Below, one piece after another: positions 18,891 to 29,950 of a stretch of 64,000 nt of DNA. The notes beneath the pieces were generated by a model. The model ran no database searches, was not told the origin of the DNA, and saw only the letters and a list, made by a program, of their open reading frames with translations. Numbering within the stretch: position 1 is the stretch's first letter; the number at the start of each line of letters is the position of its first letter. Made by a program: the position numbers and the translations under genes. This DNA comes from Rhynchopus euleeides (taxonomy: Eukaryota > Euglenozoa > Diplonemea > Diplonemida > Diplonemidae): contig OY723242.1 in the NCBI GenBank assembly GCA_963210315.1, forward strand, positions 124,001 through 188,000. The letters run 5' to 3'.

Positions 18891-20678
18891 TCACGCAACG
18901 GCATCGATCTCCTTCAGAACAGCGAGGGCATCAGATGAGACCTGCTCGCAGCAGGTCGACGACGAGGCGAGGTCGCGAAGGCAGGGCTTCAGCCCGACGA
19001 ACAGGTCGAGGGACTCCTTCGCGCGGGCCGTCCTCTCCTGATGCGCGAGATCCACCCCCGAGGGTGCGGGGTGGGTGACGGTGCGGTGCAGCGCGAAGAG
19101 AAACTTGTTGCAGAGGAAGCGAAGGCAGGCCAGCCCGACAGGCCGCGACCCATCTGCGCCGCGCGACAGCACCAGTTGGATTCCGGGGATCAGCGCATTG
19201 CAGTGCTCCTGGGCGAGCGACTCCTTGTTGCGCTGCACCGACACGATCGCCCCCAGCAGATCCGTCACCACCCCGACGTCGACCTGGCCCGCCTTCTCTG
19301 CGTGCCTTATCGCAGCCACACGGTCCCCCCCAGCCCACAGACCCCGCACCACCTTCACCGCCTCCACACGCGACGCCAGCAGCTTCTGCATCTTCTCCCC
19401 AGTCCGCTGCGCCTTGCGCAGCTGCTCCGCAGCATCACCGCCGCCACCACCGCCACCGCCCTGCCTCCACTGTGCAAAGTCGAGGTCGAGCGGGAGCCGA
19501 GACTCAGCCCCGATGAGCGGAGCCGATGCAACGGCAGGGTTGCCCACCAGGCCTCCGTGCTGCGGTATACCTGCAGAGGCCGGCACGCCAGCCTGACCCT
19601 GCTGCACCTGCACCGAGGGCGCCACCTTGGTGAAGCTGGACTTCTTTGGGGGGGCCATGGGACCAGGTGCCGGGGCGCGTTGCTGCTGCTGCTGCTGCTG
19701 GCCCCCACCACCACCACCACCCCCTGCCACCTCGGCCTCCAGTGCCGGGAGGGCCACCTCCCACACCGTCAGCTCCGACTTCCGCGCGACGGCGTACATC
19801 ACCTTGGCGTCCTGTTCTGAGAAGGCCGAGTCGGCAACCTCACCACACCACTGCAGGTCGTAGCTCGCCAGCAGAAGGGTGCCGCGGTGCACCCTCAGTC
19901 CTTCGGAGGACGTCGAGAGAAGGTGGTCTGAAGCACCTGCCGGGAGGAGGTCCACCGACCACACGGGGTTGATGAGGGAGTGCTTCGCGCTCCCCGCGGG
20001 AGCGGGAGGGGTGCCGACGTCGAACAGCTGCACAGTGCCTGCGGAGGTCCCGGCGGCCAGGAGGAGCTCCAGTGGGTGGAGGCGGAGGCAGGTGACCTCG
20101 CTGTCGCATTGGAAGGTGTGCATCGGCTTCCAGCGCCGGGTGTCGATCACGCTGATCTTCCCGGTGTCATCGCCGCAGGCAACCCAGCGCCCGTCGGGGG
20201 GGATTGCGAGGGAGCTGATCCCGCCCTGCTGGCCCCGGAGGACGTGGAGTGGCTGGGATGACCGGAGGTCCCAGCATTTCACGGTGGCGTCGAGTGATCC
20301 GGTCACCGCGGTGTGGCTGTCAACCGGGTGGCATGCGATGCAGCTGACAGCGGTGCGGTGTGCCGAGAAGAAGGTTTCGGTGATGGTTTCCGTCGCGACG
20401 TCGAGGAGCCTGAGCCCCCCTGTGGAGGCACCGAGGATGGCGTGCGATTCGTCCGCGTCGAATGTGCACGCCGTGACCTTCGCGGAGGGGCTGGCGTTCA
20501 CAGTGGCAAGGCATGACGGCCGCCCCGACCCCCTCGAGTTCAACCTCCAAAGATGCAGCACCCCCTCAGAGGTCCCGACAGCGCAGGTTGCACCTGTGTT
20601 CCGGCTGATGTGGCAAGATGTGACGCTGCCCTGGTTTTCCCATCTGCTCTGGGGCACGACAAGATCGCGGTACGACAT
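18891..20678 (-). CDS. KATNB1: Katanin p80 subunit (WD40 plus con80)
   Basis: Start at the ATG 20678 (MSYRDLVVP), 595 residues, TGA stop. Residues about 10-300 hold WD40 repeats (VTGSLDATVKCWDLRSS, WVACGDDTGKISVIDTRRW, AAGTSAGTVQLFDVG). A linker of Gly, Gln and Pro runs follows. The last 170 residues match the p80 con80 domain (LLASRVEAVKVVRGLWAGGD, VVTDLLGAI, LCNKFLFALHRT, RTARAKESLDLFVGLK), which binds the p60 ATPase. Katanin severs microtubules in cilia, spindles and cortex; p80 targets and stimulates p60. The con80 match separates it from other WD40 proteins. No intron is apparent. The homopolymer codons (CAG, GGC/GGT) make the linker prone to length change. Confidence 0.88.
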   Translation of the reverse strand: MSYRDLVVPQSRWENQGSVTSCHISRNTGATCAVGTSEGVLHLWRLNSRGSGRPSCLATVNASPSAKVTACTFDADESHAILGASTGGLRLLDVATETITETFFSAHRTAVSCIACHPVDSHTAVTGSLDATVKCWDLRSSQPLHVLRGQQGGISSLAIPPDGRWVACGDDTGKISVIDTRRWKPMHTFQCDSEVTCLRLHPLELLLAAGTSAGTVQLFDVGTPPAPAGSAKHSLINPVWSVDLLPAGASDHLLSTSSEGLRVHRGTLLLASYDLQWCGEVADSAFSEQDAKVMYAVARKSELTVWEVALPALEAEVAGGGGGGGGQQQQQQQRAPAPGPMAPPKKSSFTKVAPSVQVQQGQAGVPASAGIPQHGGLVGNPAVASAPLIGAESRLPLDLDFAQWRQGGGGGGGGDAAEQLRKAQRTGEKMQKLLASRVEAVKVVRGLWAGGDRVAAIRHAEKAGQVDVGVVTDLLGAIVSVQRNKESLAQEHCNALIPGIQLVLSRGADGSRPVGLACLRFLCNKFLFALHRTVTHPAPSGVDLAHQERTARAKESLDLFVGLKPCLRDLASSSTCCEQVSSDALAVLKEIDAVA

Positions 20679-21535
20679 GTGGCGGTGAGCAGTCCACCTG
20701 ACCTCACGCGTGGTGATGTGTTTTGATCTAGAGGCACAGCGCAATCATGTGACGGAGAGTATATTCGTGTGGGCGGGGGAAGCAGGAGAGGGGGGGGAAG
20801 GGGCAGACAGAAAGCCAATGGAATAGTCTAGAAAAAGAAGGGAAAAGAAATGCACACACACACACACACACCGCCCCCCCCGCCCCTGACCACGCCCACT
20901 GCACCCAACGCCCTACTATCACCCCCACTAACACCTGCCGGGCCTGTGTTGTGTTGTGTCGTGTCGTGCCGTGTTGTGGATGTTGCACATCCAGGGTATT
21001 CCTAACCTTCTAGGGTCGGGGGAAAACTGGGTCGATGGGGGAAAATGGGGGGGGGGGGGTGGGCAAAGACTGTCAGTCAGTGAACTGATCCCTTCTGAAT
21101 AGCAGTACTCACATCAGGTGGCATCGGGTGGTTCATACGAATCAGTGAACACCATGGGTGAACGACGTTTCCGGACATGACGATCACATTCACATGGCTG
21201 AGACCATGCTCACGTTTCAGGCACAACCCCTGTTGTGAATCTGCGTGGCTGTACAGGCACTCAACCAGGGAGCCAGCCTTCTTGCTTATATTCTGAAACC
21301 GAGACAGGGACAGACTGCTCTTCAACGAGCTGTGCAACCACCTCAACCTCACAGCGCAGGGCTATCTCCGTCAGGTGTTAGCCGCCCTGTTGTGAAGAGG
21401 GAATCGCCACATGTTAGCCCTGACGCATGTATCTCCTTTGGATGAGTTTAGCGTCCTGCGGGGCATGCACGACCTGCCCCTGTCGCCGGTTCACCAAACA
21501 CCAGCGGGGGTGAATTAGATGCCAGCTTACTAAGC
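20679..21535. other. No gene recognised
   Basis: 5' flank of katanin p80. Contains a (CA)n run near 20852-20872, a TGTTGTGTCGTGTC run near 20948-20975 and a G-run at 21048-21060. Confidence 0.5.
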
Positions 21536-22821
21536 AACGTAACCTTCCCGGCAGCAGCTGCCATCACTGCAGCCTGCCCCTCTTGTATCATCAGCTGACA
21601 CTCTCAAGAGGGGCGAAGGGTTGTTGCGAAAATGTCTCGCTGCGGGTGCAAAATGGAAGGATTTTTATGGGATTTTGGAGCTCCTTTTGCATGTTCCAAG
21701 GCTGTCCCAGGTCAACTTGTTGGAAGATGCTGTGCCTGATTCCTTTGAGACGAGGTCATATCGAGTTGTGTAATGCACGTGCTGGCGACAATATGGCCCC
21801 GTTAAGATATCGTATCCCCCGGTAGAAGTGTCTTGCCTCTGTGATTGCATGCTATCATAAATGGAAGGGAAAACAAGGGGGTGGGTAACGGGAACGGTGC
21901 GTTTTCGATCCATTTCCTCCGGACTTAAACACGGGGGGGTCGTTACAGGGAAAACAAAGGGATGGGTGGGTAGGAGCCAATCACCGAACTTTGCCGGTAG
22001 CGAAGACCCGCAAAGCGGAAAAAATAGGGGGGTTGTCAGGTTTCTCTTTGTTCGTTATGCGACATTTTGAAGCGCTTTCCGTGATCGCAACGCGCTTGTC
22101 ACAAAACAAATATCCCAATCGAGCACTCTTCGCACAACAAACACCAGGGAATCAACGTCAGTGCGCACAGATGTGATTTCCATGGCGTGGTCAACACACA
22201 GCCATCCTTCATAAGGGTGCCGTGAGCTGTTCGCAGTGATCCACACGACTAGATTCCAACCGGTGGCGATCAAACACATCACCCTAACCGGGGAGGGCGG
22301 GGGGGGGGTCTAAGTTTCTGAAATTTCGGAAACCCCCACCCTCCGGGCAGGAAAGGAAAAGGAAATGGACAAATTAAATCAGGCAAAAGATTTGGTGCTG
22401 CCAGGAAAAAGTCCAACATGCGTTGCAACTGGTGGCAGGCTAGCAGGAACGCCTCAAACCCCGTTTTCAACACCCTTCAGATTGCGAGGGACAGCAGCCC
22501 GCAGCTAATCTTGATGGGCATTCTGGCAGACAGGCGGGGCAAGCCACATTGCGCACTGCGGACTTTACGGGAAGCATTTTCAGCAACACCAAAAAAAGAG
22601 GGCGTGTATCTGGGGAAAAAATCAGACACGGGGAGAGAGAGGGAAAGGGGAGGGGGGGAGTCGATCGCTATACTCTCTGTGTTGCTGAGGTGTCAAAAAT
22701 GTTCCACTTTGCAACCAGTTTTGTGAGGCACAAACACGACAAGCTCACATTTCTGCACGTTTCTGCACTTCTAGCGAAAGCTCCCGGGAGGTGGGGGGAG
22801 GTGCCACATCACACTCCAACC
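21536..22821. repeat. 1.3-kb dispersed duplication, copy 1
   Basis: Almost identical to 53017-54470 from AACGTAACCTTCCCGG to CACATCACACTCCAACC. The partner carries about 165 extra bases after its equivalent of 21865. No convincing gene inside. The near identity implies a recent copy event, by transposition or segmental duplication. Confidence 0.9.
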
Positions 22822-23360
22822 GACACCCCCTTGAAAAGACACCAGCGGACGGGAGACCACAGTGTGGGATACGGTAGCAATAGCTGCGACGACACTCTCA
22901 TTGGGGAGCGGAACCGACTGGATTACGGAAATACAACCGGTGTGTCGTGCAGAACCATTCATAGGGAAGCGTGATGAGGGCGTTTCGTTGGTGTTGGGTG
23001 ACGGAAGGAGCATATTGGGCACTTTCTGCCAGCAGAATCACCCGACCCCCAGCCCCAAGTGCTCGCCAGCCTGGCACTATTGATCACGCTGCCACCTTGG
23101 GCGTCACCACATGTCACCACATGTCGCCACACTCACCACAGGTCACCAGACACCACGCCACGTCGCCCACAACACCCTATATACGGTGTGCCATGGAAGA
23201 ATGTCACCCCCCCCCCCCCCCCCCCGGGCTTGGGCAATCGGGGGGGGTGACATTCTCCCGGGGTACCCTAGGTATGCGCTTTTTTTCCGCGCGTAAAAAA
23301 GTGCCGCTTTTTTTACGCGCGTACTTTTCTTTTACGCGCGAAATCGTACTCCTTTCGCTA
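22822..23360. other. No gene recognised
   Basis: Contains a C-run at 23208-23225 and several short inverted motifs rich in ACGCGCG at 23285-23345. No supported coding sequence. Confidence 0.45.
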
Positions 23361-23747
23361 TACCTACCCACCCCCTTGTAATTGTCCGCCCTATTTTGGC
23401 ATTTTTGGCCGAAACGGACAATTACAAGGTCAGGCGGACAATTACAAGGGATTAGCCTGTACCACTGGCTGCAGCGTGCACACAACACAACAGAGGCACA
23501 TTCCATAGTGTTTGTGCGCTCTGGGTGGCCAGGGTTCTCGCTACTCACCCCTACCACCCCCCAGGGGGTGATAGGGGAGTAGCGAGGGGTGATCAAGAGA
23601 CCCTTGTCACGCAGGCCAACCACTCGCACTGCAGGCCTTAGTACCCAGTATAACCCTTGTAATTGTCCACCCCCCGAGGAGGCCCCGAGGCGGACAATTA
23701 CAAGGGGTTTGGGGGGGCGGACAATTACAAGGGGGGGGGTAGGTAAT
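23361..23747. mobile_element. 387-bp inverted-repeat element with clustered end motifs
   Basis: The ends TACCTACCCACCCCCTTGTA and (reverse) TACAAGGGGGGGGTAGGTA pair over about 28 bases ending in ATTGTCCGCC. The 18-bp motif GGCGGACAATTACAAGGG occurs six times in the interval, in both orientations (near 23374, 23412, 23432, 23652, 23691, 23717). A further palindrome lies at 23538-23588 (TCGCTACTC...GAGTAGCGA). Short non-coding DNA elements nested into one another would give this picture. Confidence 0.6.
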
Positions 23748-24436
23748 AAGAGAAACACCCTGCCCAGCGTGCAAAAAGGCAGATCCGGGCTACTTTTCGT
23801 TGAGCGCACACTCCTGTGTCAAAGGCTGTGTAAGCCCCTGTGAAGTGGCATGAAGGTGATCCTTACAAAGCTTCAGTCGTACGATTTCCTTCGTTACTTC
23901 GCGACTTCGCTACGCTTCGTCGCTCGTAACCAGGGGATAAGATACGTCTGGTTTTCCGGTTTTCAAAACCAGGGTTTCCCGGTTCCCGGTATTCTGGGGG
24001 AAAAAAAAGGTCGGTCTCATGGTCTGGCTGACGCCCAAAAAAAAGTCAAATTTGGGTACTTCTTGGGTACTTTTTGGGTCACCGAAAAAGGGGGGGGGGG
24101 GGTGTCAAAACTTATTTTCTTGGGTGGAAAAATTCGACCTCCCAGAATCGTGATTTTCTTCCCCCATTGTACTTTTTGGACTCCGCGCGGATCGTAGTGG
24201 GGTCATTTTTGTGGTCTAGGTGACAAACTTCACCCGTGAAATGCGGGTCTGGTTCAGGCAGTTGTGCCTGTGAATGCTGGGAGGAGAGGAGTGGGAGATC
24301 AGTTCAGGGGCACTTTGCTGGTTGAGGGTTACAACAAAAAGGGACCTGCAGGCAGGAAGTGAGGGGAGCGGGTGGGGGGGCACCCGCACTCTCTACGGTT
24401 CTACTGACTTACCCCAGCCTCTGGACCGTCTACGCT
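23748..24436. other. Repeat-derived sequence, no gene
   Basis: Carries one of several dispersed blocks with GATCGTAGTGGGGTCATTTT (here about 24189), also seen near 26670, 43276, 43553 and 43670 and inverted near 38870. GGGTACTTCTTGGGTACTTTTTGGGTCACC-type sequence at about 24050-24085 recurs at about 26775. Confidence 0.5.
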
Positions 24437-26166
24437 CTACTCTCCTTCTTCAACCTCTGGAATCTCGATGTGTTCCGTGTCGTGGTCCTGAAGCTTCGCG
24501 AGTAACTCTTCCTGACTCCACTCTGGGCGGACTACGAGTTCCCTCGCCTCCGCATATTCCCTCAGTTCCGACAGAGTAAAACACCGGTCCATACTCTCAA
24601 TGAGTTCAAGAATAGCGGGTTTGTTTTTACTCTGGCAGTTGAGGATCCCGCGTGCCAGGGCTTGCTGCACCAACACCCCCTTTAACCACGACACATCACA
24701 GTGGAATACAATGCAAATACTGTCAATCAAGGCAGTCCGCTTGCGCTTGCGTTCAGATGCGTTATTGTCTGCGATCCTCGCGACTTCGAGTTCCGCAAGT
24801 CACAGCTTGCCAATACGGAGCTTCCTCTCCTGCACCGCCTCCAGCTTTCCCCCCAGAGAAGAGATCTGGGCATCTGTGACACCTGGAGAGGTGCCATCAA
24901 CCCAATGCTGCATGCAACAGAGCTTGGCGCGGAGGACACCATCCCGGATAGCGACCCCCCCATTCATCATCAACACCCTCCGCATCCTGCCGCAGACCCC
25001 TTCCAGGACCGCAGGTCCCAGTGCGCCTGTTCTCTCTGCAGCCATCCCTTCCGTGGACTGGGAGTATCTCTTGTACTCGGAGTAGCAACCGGAAGCAAAA
25101 CGGTGGATGGATGTGCGGAGAAACTTCTCAGCGTCGGCCTTGTCCACCTTGGGGCAGAGGGTCGAACCCTGGTGAGAAGTCCACCCACCGTCCGACTTCG
25201 GCCGATGCCGCTAACCTTGGGCCGTTGAGTCGGCAGGTGCGACGGATCATTTGTTACGTATGGACAGTTCTGTGTGTGTGGCTGCCGTCCTCTTATTGTT
25301 TTCTGGTTGTCCTTGTCCACTTGGCTTTTAAGTTTACCAGCCCCCGACCGACAATTGTTTTCCAATCTTCCCTCTCCTCGCACGTGGTGGAAGCGTCAAC
25401 ACCTCAAAGAAGGAAGAATATCGTGGTGGGCACCATAGTATTTGGCGACACCAGATTCAGCGAGAAGAGTGGGGACAACCTCGTTCAACTGTTCCTCTGA
25501 CACCTGTGCGGCGAGGAGGATCGTCAAAATTTACAGTGCAAGCAATTGTATGCATTTTCCATAGTCATCGCCAGTTCCTCGGGAACACTGCCCTTCAGTG
25601 TGCACGTTGCAGACTCGAACGAGAGGCACAGGGACTGGCCGAAGCAGTCTTCCTGGTGATCTCTCCAGCTCTGGAGGTACCCATCCTCTGCATTCGCCTC
25701 CGCTTGCCACAAGCGCCAGGCGAGGAAGCGGAACAACTCCGAGGAGAACCCGAGCTGGCAAGTGTCACTTGCCTGGGCCTCGCTCTTCGAGAACCGTGAC
25801 ACAAACAGAATGCAGGGGTACACGAGGTGCGCGAAGCAGATTCCCATCCTCCGCACAGTCTCGCGGTCCCCCTCCAACTCCATCACAGCCTCGTACGTCT
25901 TCGTATCCCTATTTGCAACTTCACGAAAGAAGGATGCGCAGGAGGAAATCGAGGACGTTATCGTCGCCGTCAACGAGCTGCGAGAGGGACCAACAGGCGG
26001 CCGCAGTGGTGCAGAAGCGGCCGTTCGAAGCTTTTTGCCACAGTAGCCCAGACACCTTGATTACATGCGGACATTCTCTCGCGATGAATGCGGCGAAGGC
26101 AGGGTCATGTGCCGCATACACGGTGGACTCCAGCGGGGGTAGGGTAACCCTTTTCGGGAGTCTCAA
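24437..26166 (-). other. Possible interrupted gene, unknown product
   Basis: Four minus-strand segments look protein-like, in order: 26166-25921 (with PPLESTVYAAHDPAFAAFIA), 25973-25524 (with FAHLVYPCILFVSRFSKSEA and FRFLAWRLWQAEANAE), 25147-24800 (with CYSEYKRYSQSTEGMAAERT) and 24730-24437, whose end resembles a SAP-like DNA-binding helix pair (LSELREYAEARELVV) and an acidic tail. They lie in different frames. I tested a GTAAAT donor at 25534 with a CAG acceptor near 25169, but the phases do not match. It may be a multi-exon gene or a decayed transposon protein. Confidence 0.25.
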
Positions 26167-26330
26167 CTAGCGGGAGTCTCGGACTCCCGCTAGCGGGAGT
26201 CTTTAGCCTAAATTAGCTGGAAAATAGACTCCCGCTAGCGGGAGTCTCCAGTACATACTGCAGAAAAAGACACCCTCTCAGACTCCCGCTCCCAGACTCC
26301 CGCTAGGGTGGCTGGAGTCCACCGTGTAGT
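26116..26330. repeat. Nested palindromes (GACTCCCGCTAGCGGGAGTC family)
   Basis: ACTCCCGCTAGCGGGAGT occurs at about 26183 and 26229 and in part near 26280-26305. The whole block is bounded by CACGGTGGACTCCAGC near 26119 and its inverse GCTGGAGTCCACCGTG near 26309. A related block is at 39005-39165. This looks like the terminus of a DNA element or a non-autonomous palindromic element. Confidence 0.7.
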
Positions 26331-28152
26331 TGGCGGCTGCACACACGGACTTCGTCTTCACTGCACTGGAATCCATCAGGTCGCAGGTGCAGGTGGCAGT
26401 GCAGGTCGCAAGCCGACACACTGTGCTGTTGGCCACATGTGGCAGAGGCGAGAGAGCCGTGTACTGCGGCATGCTCGAACAACAGGATTGGCGGTACAGC
26501 ATAGGCTGGCGGGACAGTAGGGAAGGCAGGACAGTATAGGATGGCGGTGCAGGTGCAGGGTGTGTGAGGTCGCCACCCGGCAGGCCCCCACCCCAGCCAC
26601 CCACCCACCCAGCGGGACCCCCCTCACGAATTTTCCATAACCCCGTTCTTTTGAACGTTTGGGATCTGTGCGGATCGTGGTGGGGTCATTTTGGCCATGG
26701 GGTGCCTCTGACCACAAATCCAGACTGAAACCGGCAGAAAATAAGTTTTGACACCCCCCCTTAAAAAAAGTCAAATTTGGGTACTTCTTAGGTACTTTTT
26801 GGGTCACCGAAAAAGTGGGTTTCAGCCATACCAGTCTCATTCAGGGTAAAATATAGGGTTCCGGGCTGCGCGCCGAAAACCGGGGGTAATCGGGGGTAAA
26901 ATTTCAGCCATTTCCCCAAATGGAAGGGCTTTCCCTTCCATTTGCTGGAGTGGATGGAGGAGTTTCACGAGAAGACTCCGTCGTGGCGAGGCAACTTACC
27001 TTACTTGGGTTATTTGCCCGAGAATCCACACCACAAGCCACCTACATTCAGTACCGTGGCCTCCGGCGGCTGGGGGGCTCCGCCCCCCAGACCCCCTGTG
27101 TCGCGTACCTGCCTAGTACCTTCTCCTCGCGCGTGAAAGGTTTGGATTCACATCAGGTGATGGGATCCAGACCACCGCCTCATAGCATGGACGCAGCCGC
27201 TCACACAGAAGCTGTGCGCCAGGAACAGATGTTCACTACCGTGGCCTCCAGCGGCTGGGGGGCTCCGCCCCCAGACCCCCCTGTGGCGCACCGCCCCGGG
27301 GAGAAAAAAATTTGGGGTCAAAAAGTACACTGACCCCCCCCCGACCCCCGAAATCGCGAATCCTGGAAAAATCCCTGATCGCGCATAGTTTCCCTTCGCG
27401 CGAAGCTTTTTTGCTACGCGCGAACCCCCCGGACCCCTGCGCGAGCGCGTAAAAAAAAGGGGGTTCGCGCGAAAAAATTGGCCCCTTGGCACCTTGTCCC
27501 TGTGGCTGTGCTGTGAACAGTGTGACTATTGTTGGCGTCCAGCTCACTGTGTCATGCGCCTTCTCCATGCCTCCATGATTGATCGTCTTCTTGATATTGG
27601 GTGTGGTGCTCACCTGTGAGCATGTGGCACAGGGACGAAAGACGAGAGTCTCTCAGATGCGTCCTCTGATGGGAGGCAGATGACTGGAACAGGCACCTGG
27701 TACAGCAGGCACGGGTATAAGAAGTGGGCCAGAAATAGGTCTCAGCAGAAGCTTGCTGCCTTTTTTTTCGCGCGAAAAAAGGGGGCGTTTTTTTTATTCG
27801 CGCGAAAAAAAGGAGCACTTTTTTTTTTCGCGCGTCGCGCGCGTCCGACGCACGGAAAAAAAGGCCTTCGCGCGAAGGAAAACTATGAAGAGTCCGTAGA
27901 AGAAAAATTAGAACCTGCTGCGCTTGCCCCACCAAGCAGCCTCAGTACGACAGGACGCGCGCAGGCACCGGGCCCCCTCAGATTCTGGGAGGGTTTGCGC
28001 GGGTCGCGCGCGCCGAAGGCGCGCGCGAAAAATTCTCAAAACCAGAAAAACCGGAAAACGGCGCCAGAAAAAAAGTCTATCTTATACCCTGCTCGTAACT
28101 GGTAATTAAAAAAAGACGAAAAATCGCTACGCGCGTAAAGAAAGTATGATTT
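26331..28152. other. Repeat-rich, no gene recognised
   Basis: Contains the GGCTCCGCCCCCAGACCCC block twice (about 27060 and 27250; a third copy near 39620) and many TTCGCGCGAAAA-type palindromes at 27390-27860. It also holds a 180-bp segment (27914-28092) repeated at 39693-39870. Open frames follow base composition only. Confidence 0.5.
27914..28092. repeat. 180-bp dispersed repeat, copy 1
   Basis: Nearly identical to 39693-39870, including CCTCAGTACGACAGGACGCG and the palindromic GCGCGCGCCGAAGGCGCGCG. Confidence 0.88.
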
Positions 28153-28281
28153 GGGGGTCTTCGCTACGGGGTGACCGTCAGTGCGTACGGGGTGACCGTC
28201 AGTGCGTTTTGGTGCATTTGCTGTTGAATTAGCTGAAAACTGACGGAGATTGACGGAGAATCACGGCCAGCGAAGAACCCC
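28153..28281. mobile_element. MITE, copy 2 (GGGGGTCTTCGCT family)
   Basis: Ends GGGGGTCTTCGCT / AGCGAAGAACCCC. Longer than its relatives by an internal duplication of the TACGGGGTGACCGTCAGTGCG segment. The target duplication is unclear here. Confidence 0.75.
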
Positions 28282-28292
28282 ATTGTTTCAAG

Positions 28293-28563
28293 AAATACAT
28301 CGCACACAGACTTTTTTAGGTGATGAGCGGAACCGCTGGAGGGGACGAACGGGATTGGGGGGTCTTCACGCACACTGAGCGGGGAGGGGTGGAAGATAGT
28401 ATCTTCCCGAGACGCCTCTACAGCGCCAAACAACAAGGGGAATCCGCACCGTCTCTGCAGACACTGGGCGGGGAAGGGGCGGGGACTCTTCGTCGGGTTC
28501 AACATCTGCCTGTATCGCCCAGGCGCCTTTCGAGCGTCGGGTGATGGGGCTCAGGATCCGACG
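28293..28563. repeat. Dispersed repeat R, copy 2
   Basis: Near-identical partner of 14550-14823, again located just 3' of a DUF4116 gene. Confidence 0.85.
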
Positions 28564-28677
28564 GACCGGAGGGGCCCATTGAGCGTGTCTGCCACTTCGT
28601 CGTCACACACGTTCTGTGGGAAGGGGTGCGGGCGAGGTGCAGGGTGGCACATACACTGGTGCCGGATATTGCTCGTC

Positions 28678-29476
28678 CTAATGCAATTCAGGGAAGGCGG
28701 CAGCAACGACGTCGCTGTCGCGGCGCAGCGGGGCACACGCGAAGACGAAGGCGTCTGGATCGGCACGCACAGCCGCCAGCACCACCTCCTTGTCGCAGCA
28801 CAGCGCTCTGGGGGCGCAATGAAGGACACGTCCCTCCTGGCGCACAGCCGCCAGCACCACCTCACGCTTGTTCCACAGTGTGTGGTCGGCGAAGCGCAGC
28901 GCACTGCCGCAACTCGTCACGGCTGCGAGGACCACCTCCTCGTCACCACAGAACACAGGATCGGCGAACTCCAGAGCACCGCCGTGTGCACGAGCCGCTC
29001 GAAGCACAACCGACCTGTCGCTTCGCAGTGAAGGGTCAGCGTACTGCAGCGCCCTCCCGTCCTGCAACACGGCCGCCAGTTGAAGCTCCTTGTCACGGCA
29101 CAGTGAAGCACTGGCGTAGCGAAGAGCGCACCCGCACTTGCGTACGGCTGCAAGCATGAAGCCTCGGTTGCTGAGGAATGAAGGGTCGGCGTAGCGAAGA
29201 GCATCCCCGTCAGTGTGTGTGGCTGCGAGCACCACCTCCTCGTCCTGAAGGAATGTCACGCCAGCATATTGCAGTGCCGAATGCGAGGACACAGCAGCTA
29301 GGACGACCTCACGATCCTTGCGCAGGTTGGATGAAGCATGCTGCAAAGCACCACCCCCCTTCCGCACGGCTGTGAGGACCACATCTCTGTTGCTGCGGAT
29401 CGACTCATCACAGAGCCCCAAGGCGCACGGGTCCTGTGCCACCGCAGCAAGCTGCACCTCCCTGTCGCTGGACACA
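28678..29476 (-). pseudogene. DUF4116 pseudogene B, 3' part
   Basis: Codes about ten repeat units (DREVQLAAVAQDP through VVLAAVRADPDAF) and the C-terminus AAFPELH. Its upper end (29459-29476) is one copy of the 18-bp duplication made by the LINE fragment insertion. Confidence 0.85.
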
Positions 29477-29950
29477 TTTGGTGGGTTAAAGAAGGTTCCC
29501 CGCCCGTTGCCCGTTGGCTCCAGGCCGGGAGTTGCCTCCTCCTTCCCTTATTCTTACACCGGAGCTTCCGGTGCACTTCCACGCCGCTGCGCTGCAGCCG
29601 ACTCTAGCGCCGCCTGCCTCGCAAGCTGATCCGCCAACTTGTTGTGCTTCCGGTACACGTGCTGAAGCGTCACGGTCCGGTTCTGCTGTGCCTGCACGTA
29701 CAGTTGCTGCGCTTCGCGGTGGCGGTTAACCAGCGCGGGATGTTTGCAGCGGTGCCGACCGTGCACTTGCTCTACTACCAACGTGCTATCGCCGTAGATA
29801 GCCACGTCCTTCTTCCCCCTCTCGGCAACCAGGTGCCGTAGGCAAAGGAGGAGCCCCTCATATTCCGCCTCGTTGTTGGAGCTCGAGGGGTCCATCGGTT
29901 GGGTCGCTTCCCACTTCGTGGTCCTTGCCGAGAGCAGTAGGGCACCCGCT
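29477..29950 (-). mobile_element. 5'-truncated non-LTR retrotransposon in DUF4116 pseudogene B
   Basis: A 474-bp insert flanked by an exact 18-bp duplication (TCCCTGTCGCTGGACACA at 29459-29476 and 29951-29968). On the minus strand it starts inside a coding frame, ends it with a stop at 29554 and has a 77-base 3' tail ending AACCCACCAAAT. 5' truncation with a long target duplication is the hallmark of target-primed reverse transcription. The same 3' end recurs in DUF4116 gene C near 35645-35690. Confidence 0.88.
29554..29950 (-). CDS. RNase H C-terminal fragment of a LINE
   Basis: About 130 residues: SSSNNEAEYEGLLLCLRHL, then YGDSTLVVEQVHGR, then HVYRKHNKLADQLARQAA. These are the Glu, Asp and terminal Asp regions of RNase HI. 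The NNEAEY and GDSxLVVxQV wording resembles the archaeal-type RNase H carried by some plant and oomycete LINEs. The first catalytic Asp and the whole RT are lost by 5' truncation, so it is inactive. Translation is fused in frame to the upstream DUF4116 part. Confidence 0.85.

Noticed and set aside
25158-25175. tRNA B-box (GGGTCGAACCCTGG)
   Set aside because: No A-box or cloverleaf could be placed around it. No tRNA or rRNA was found in the window.
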